Source: Chondrosia reniformis (lineage: Eukaryota > Porifera > Demospongiae > Chondrillida > Chondrillidae). Taken from it: DNA of 64,000 bases. This document shows positions 59,501 through 64,000 of the stretch, one piece after another (the first letter of the stretch is position 1; every line of letters starts with the position of its first letter). The notes below the pieces were generated by a model that was not told the DNA's origin, ran no database searches, and worked only from the letters and a program-made list of their open reading frames with translations. The position numbers and the translations under genes are program-made. The stretch covers positions 8,494,001 to 8,558,000 of the forward strand of contig OX359190.1 of NCBI GenBank assembly GCA_947172415.1, given 5' to 3'.

Positions 59501-62177
59501 CTCCTCTCGACTCTGTAACAAGTTGATATGCAATTAACTTTATAATACATATACGTACGTAATTAGAATACGTAATATCCTTTTAATGTGATTGAAATGG
59601 GTTTATAAGACTACAAAATACACATGTACGTATGTACCTGCCCAACAAATTAAGATCTGGAGAAGAGCCACTCCTTCCCTCAGAGGACCCATTTTCTCTT
59701 TTTAAGGCTGCAGTAGTACTACTGCTTGCCTTCGAGGACACTTTGAGACTTTCAGCTTGCAGAGCTTGTTCAAGACCCTTGTTTTGCTCCTCTAAAAGTT
59801 TAATTTTCTCCAACAACTGTGTCCTCTCGACCTCTATTTGGCATCCTAGCTGCCCATTAGCAGAATGACTTCTGTGTTCCATAAGTTGCGCCAAATCTTT
59901 CTTGGTTTGTTCAAAAACTGAAAGATAAATTGTATATTAGTGTGTGACACAGTATCAATCCTTCCACTGCCCACGTACAGAAGGGGTATGAATAATTATA
60001 CAGAGTTTAGAAAACTACACAAAAGAGTCACTTTTTGGCTACCTTTGAACTGACTCCTACCAAATTAGATTGCCATAATTTACGCTACCCTGTATTACCT
60101 TATCCCTTTAATTTATAAATTCCATTACCCATACGTAACTATGCATGAGAGTTCAACCCATTAAAAGGATGATATAACACACTGAGATAATATGTTGTAT
60201 GTATGTATAGATACATACAGACATATTAGTGGATTTGGCAGAGCATATAACCCATTCTATATCATGCATGAAGTAAAATTACTTGGGTTAATGGTGGCAA
60301 GCTTTTCCTTAAGTCTGTCTCTCTCCCTTTGAATTTCACTACATTTGTATCTTAGATTGTCGTTATCATCTGTCCTCCTTGTCAATTGGTCATATAATTT
60401 CTGCACACTATTCTCTAGCTCCTCCTTCTCCAGTGTTACCATTCTAAGTTGCTTATTAACCTGCTCCATTCTGTAACCCATGTCTCCATCTCGAGCTCCA
60501 TTCTGTAGGGAACATGAAAAGTGGATATCAAAATAATAGCTAAAAGACAATTCTCAAAAGGCAAGTTGGCTTGCTGGAAAAGATCAGACTAGATGCTCTA
60601 GTCTTTATCATCTTCAGGGGGTGGGGGTGAAAGGGAAGTTGGTGTAAAAATCGGCAAAAATTCACATACTAATTTGTCAATTTACGTTATTGAGAAGTGT
60701 CTCTATGATCACAATTATGTACTGTACGTACAAACAAACTTATATATGAAAAACATAACCCAGAATGTGACCATTGGAAATTGAAAATTACTTGGGCCTC
60801 AGGGACAAGATGCAGTTATATCACTGTGCGGTGCCTGCAACAATGATATATGAACCATATACTGTATATACGTACATATATGTACTCACTATACTTTTAT
60901 ATGTACCTACAGTACATATTGATTTGTAACTAGCTATTGAAAGGTTATTCTGCTATATAATTATATAAAAGATACATTAATGTATAAGATGCGGACTGAC
61001 AGCTGTAAGAATGTGTAGATAAAAGGTCAGTCTGCAATTATATTTCCACCAAATTAATTGTGATCACAGGGTGAAATGGCCTGATTTTACTGAATTTATT
61101 TGTTGAATAATTTCCATGTGATTGAATACGACCTTAAATATAAATCTTGGAGGTGAAGAGTGGAAAACATATAATACGGATATGGACCTACCTTCAGCTG
61201 ATGGCGAAGGTGATCCAATTCTTGTAGGAGCAATTTGTTTTCTTCTTGGAAATGTTTTACTTCCTTATCACGTGAATTTCTCAACTTATCATATTCCGTT
61301 CTACACCAATCTCTTTCTTTCTTACATCTTTCATGTTCTTCCTTTACAGTATTGTAATGCTGCTTGTATTGCTATACATAAACACCAATAAGGATATACT
61401 TATGAAACCGCAGAGTTAATATATCATCTTCTCACAATGCATCAATAGCAAACAGTTACTACAGTTACAAGTGATATATCATCCTTAAATGTATGTGTGA
61501 CTGCCTAAATGTAACAAGATAATCAGTTGTATACATGTGATAGTAGAAATAGGAACACCACCCTTATAGGTATCACTACTTAATTCAACATGTAGATAAA
61601 TGACCTAAGGTTGTCACTATGACTTGAATGACATGAAGACAGATATTTCTGTACCTCAATTATGCCTTAACAGTGGTATGATTCCTCTGTAGAGGAGTTT
61701 CTAATCTTAATCTACCAATCAGAAATTGTTAAACTAATATTTAAAAGCATTCAAATCTATATGTTGTAGATATAAGTAATTTGAAACATGTTCTTTTAAG
61801 TGTTCAATTATAGTAAGCGTGTGTAGGTACATACAAAGCTTGCAACAAAAACTAGAGACACTGGTACACTTCATTTCATATGTGACCAGAGAACATTTAA
61901 GATATAACCACCAATTTATACTGAAGCAATAACCAACACAACCTTGGTCATATGTAGAGTCAGGGGTGCTACAAAGCATGCAAGGTTCAGACACTAGCTT
62001 AACTTCATGTATTTAGCTAAGTGTTAACGTATTTTAAAAACACAGATGGTTCAGCATTGTATGGCTTCCGCAAATTTTAACAGATATACGTACCTTAAGT
62101 TTCTTTTTAAGTTCGTCCATCTCATCAGGATAGCCCCACTGCTTAGTCGAGGTAGGATGGCGCTGTAGGGCAGACAT
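50548..62177 (-). CDS. DLG5: DLG5-like MAGUK scaffold
   Basis: Eighteen exons join in phase to 1452 residues: 62094-62177, 61192-61371, 60283-60502, 59638-59917, 59302-59512, 59019-59144, 58691-58951, 57977-58364, 57627-57760, 56521-56642, 55797-56059, 55025-55128, 53648-54825, 53016-53215, 52235-52372, 51480-51631, 51107-51308, 50548-50663. Residues 1-628 are coiled coil. PDZ1 (loop GFAV) spans about 629-705 and PDZ2 (loop GLGF) about 745-825. A Ser-rich linker fills one large exon. SH3 is 1184-1250 (ANYSYVP, IEVGDVFQIL) and the guanylate kinase-like domain about 1265-1452 (ARPVVLLGALSDIIRTRL). DLG5 is a membrane-associated scaffold for polarity and junction proteins, and MAGUK kinase domains bind partners rather than catalyse. 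Vertebrate DLG5 has four PDZ domains; no third or fourth was found here. Coiled coil plus tandem PDZ argues against DLG1-4. A small SH3-GK exon could be missed. Confidence 0.85.
51727..51960 (+). repeat. Dispersed repeat family, long copy in a DLG5 intron
   Basis: AATTCACAAAGGATCAAG, AAGATTCCCAGGGTCACTG, GGTGGAATTCCCAGAAAC, then TTTAGTTCCGTATAGGC and the GTATAGCATGTAGGAAA tail. It is the best preserved + copy. Confidence 0.8.
55245..55440. repeat. Tandem duplication (about 95 bp, two copies plus a part) in a DLG5 intron
   Basis: Unit contains CAGCCCACTTCCTGTGGAC, AGTGGCCCACTTCCTGTGAG and GGTGATTCCATTAAGG. Second copy from about 55338; a third begins at 55430. Confidence 0.85.
57087..57375. 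repeat. Short-unit satellite (about 10-12 bp) in a DLG5 intron
   Basis: Runs of TACACAATAG, TACACAGAAG and TACACACTTGTGAACAA. On the minus strand it reads as an artificial Cys/Val/Leu-rich open frame, which is not a gene. Confidence 0.9.
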
Positions 62178-62600
62178 TCAACCTGCAGTAATGAATGATG
62201 TGAAGTAAAGTCGCTCACTTTGGGTCACACTGCAAAGTTAGCACTGCTACGAATAGTAATGGGCGCATTTACGCTGTAGGCTAGGCTAGATCTGGCTATA
62301 AAGATAAGTGTCGCAGTTACAGTTACACTACTGAACGAGGATGCATAGTTAGGCGCGGATCATTTTTGAGACGCATCTATATAGGGGTACGATAGAAATA
62401 GGATTTCAATTCATCAGAGAGAATTACCCTTTAAGCAAACCCGTACATCTAACTAGTATAATTAATGCAGTCACTTACCATATACTTGGGAGTATATTCG
62501 GCCAACGAGACTTGATAGAAGCCACAAAAGTGAGTTGTGAGCGTTCACGAGTTCCTTCCGACGTTCCTTCTTCCTTGCAGTCCTTTAACTTTAAGAATTG
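62178..62600 (-). promoter_or_regulatory. 5' untranslated exon and promoter area of the DLG5-like gene
   Basis: The coding exon starts at 62182 after TTACTGCAG, five bases before the ATG. A strong donor (TATATG then GTAAGTGA) ends a likely untranslated exon at 62479, giving a 296-nt 5' intron. The untranslated exon would extend toward about 62600. No TATA box was identified. Confidence 0.45.
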
Positions 62601-63496
62601 ATCTCCTTCCGTAGGCGGGCTAGCTCCTACACATGCCACTGCATCCCACATACCTGGACATTCGGAGGTGTGTTTACCTCCTACGGCTTACACCACTCCT
62701 TCTTACCATGCGACCAGACCACACTCGGAAGACATTTTGAAGTCAACCTAACTGTGGAGGTTAAGTATGGAGTCTTACAATTAAGACAAATACAAACAAA
62801 GCTCATGTTCAAATGTTTCCAAAGAAGCTGTTTTCAGTACCAGTTGATTAAAACGAGATGAATGCATTAATAATCTAACACAAAAGTTTTCTCAGATGCT
62901 ACATCTGCTTCAGAGTAAAGGCTTAGGGAACTAAACCTAGCGAGAGTTTGAATGAGGATACAAGAGTTTTCTTCTATTTCTCTTTTCGTCACAGAGTCAG
63001 GCAGCTGTTTCTGGGGATTCTACCCATCATCAGTAACCCTGGGAATCTTTGTCTTCTTGATCTTTTGTGAGTCCTTGCCATGTATATCATGAATAATGCA
63101 TTGGTACTACTTCTTGCTAAATTCCCAGTTCCAATATATTAATAGTACAGAGAATATATTGTTAAATCATTCATATTTAATGGACAATACTTTAAGAATA
63201 ATTTCTTAGAGAAATACAAGGCAATAACAGTTAATCACACCTCCTAAAGATAGTAGTTTACTACTAAGATGTACAAGGTTCTGTATGATGGAAAGCAGAC
63301 ATCCATTTACGGGTTCTTCCTCTTAGTTATATGATACAACTTCTTGATAAATAAGCTCTGTTTGAAAAGAAGAAAAATGAGGACCATTCACTTTGTGGAT
63401 CACTCTATCTATAAAGAGCAGATTTCTTATGTATGCTCCAGTAAAATAGTAATCAAAATTAATAAACACACACACACACATACCATAAAATGGCAA
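62601..63496. other. Intergenic region between DLG5 and the right-edge gene
   Basis: Contains a long minus-orientation copy of the dispersed repeat (62905-63080) and a CA run near 63468. No supported gene was seen; the open frame at 62598-62861 (+) lacks recognisable protein features. Confidence 0.55.
62905..63080 (-). repeat. Dispersed repeat family, long copy
   Basis: AAAGGCTTAGGGAACTAAAC, GGGGATTCTACCCATCATC and GGGAATCTTTGTCTTCTTG; reverse orientation of the 4105 copy. Confidence 0.8.
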
Positions 63497-63902
63497 CTAT
63501 AGAGGAGCACACATAAACTGCATGCTGTACGTGGGCACTTGACGTGGGTCATGAGACTTCGATTCAAGGATTCTAGCTTTCCCATAGGCCATTTTGAGAA
63601 ACGTCAACAAAGCATAGATGGCATAGAAAACATTCCCATACAATTCCATTTTGCCAAAAATATTATTGAATACATCAAGGTTTCTCACTGCTAGTTTCTG
63701 GAAAACAATCATGCACCGTTAGTTGCATTTATAGCCTCACATATTTCACATGAAAATAGGTTTGGTGGCAGTAGGATTATCTCTGTGACCTCATTATCAA
63801 TAACACCTGTAAAAACATGCTTCATATATCAATAATACCTTTCCATTCATCCAACTTCAAGTTTCGCTCATCCATGCCGTGATCATACTTTGGAGGTGGT
63901 GT
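63497..63902 (-). CDS. Unrecognised protein, C-terminal exons (gene continues past right edge)
   Basis: Three exons join in phase: 63839-63902, 63741-63806, 63497-63690, encoding the last 107 residues or so (TPPPKYDHGMDERNLKLDEW at the start, MQFMCAPL at the end). Donors are GTATTA and GTGAGG. The last intron is only 50 nt and its acceptor was chosen as AAACTAG because the nearer CCAG would create a stop. It contains a hydrophobic segment (YGNVFYAIYALLTFLKMAYG). No family was recognised. The upstream exons lie outside the window. Confidence 0.55.
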
Positions 63903-64000
63903 CTACAATAAGATTAAAATAGCCACATTTTTAAAAAGAGAAAAAATCTAAAATATGTATATACATATCACAACTAGTAAAAGTGAATAAGAAATCTTAA

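Noticed and set aside
62598..62861. Plus-strand frame of 87 codons and a minus-strand ATG at about 62738
   Set aside because: No recognisable protein. Splicing the minus-strand ATG to the DLG5 start exon gives a quick stop.

Overview
The window reads as animal nuclear DNA, and most likely comes from a sponge (demosponge). This placement is inference. It rests on a recognisable DLG5-type scaffold gene, many short introns (50-200 nt, several near 60 nt), AT-rich intergenic DNA full of ACGTATATA-type simple sequence, and many small hairpin (MITE-like) elements. No bacterial, organellar, rRNA, tRNA or CRISPR features were seen. All exon joins below were built by hand from splice motifs and reading phase. 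The large gene models stay in frame across every join.

Layout. 178-3548 (+): 3' part of a coiled-coil protein gene ending in a possible PDZ-ligand tail. 6525-8239 and 9944-12861 (-): tandem paralogues encoding about 505-residue membrane proteins with a signal peptide and about seven hydrophobic segments; the second has a fold-back repeat and a THAP-finger fragment in its intron. 14.08-39.7 kb: a nested triplication. Each unit carries a gene for a 199-residue Cys-rich secreted protein (-), a decayed second copy of that gene (+), and fragments or full sets of the 5' exons of a DUF4062-NACHT-TPR (STAND) gene, with two related minisatellites beside those exons. The only complete STAND gene lies at 37018-45559 (+, 16 exons, 1373 residues). 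Unit 2 holds an apparently intact but truncated DUF4062-only version (27314-30053).

45.6-50.4 kb is largely intergenic, with hairpin repeats, a GC-richer block with splice-like signals but no ORF (48441-49262, candidate spliced non-coding RNA) and a GIY-YIG (Penelope-type) relic. 50548-62177 (-) is an 18-exon DLG5-like MAGUK of 1452 residues: coiled coil, two PDZ, Ser-rich linker, SH3, guanylate kinase-like. 63497-63902 (-) is the 3' end of an unrecognised gene that runs off the right edge.

Functionally, DLG5 is a polarity/junction scaffold. The STAND protein belongs to a class of regulated oligomerising ATPases. The secreted and multi-pass membrane families are of unknown function. The most unusual feature is the STAND locus: the intron between exons 4 and 5 is essentially all minisatellite, each repeat contains a possible 5' splice site, and the exon block has been copied together with the secreted-protein gene.
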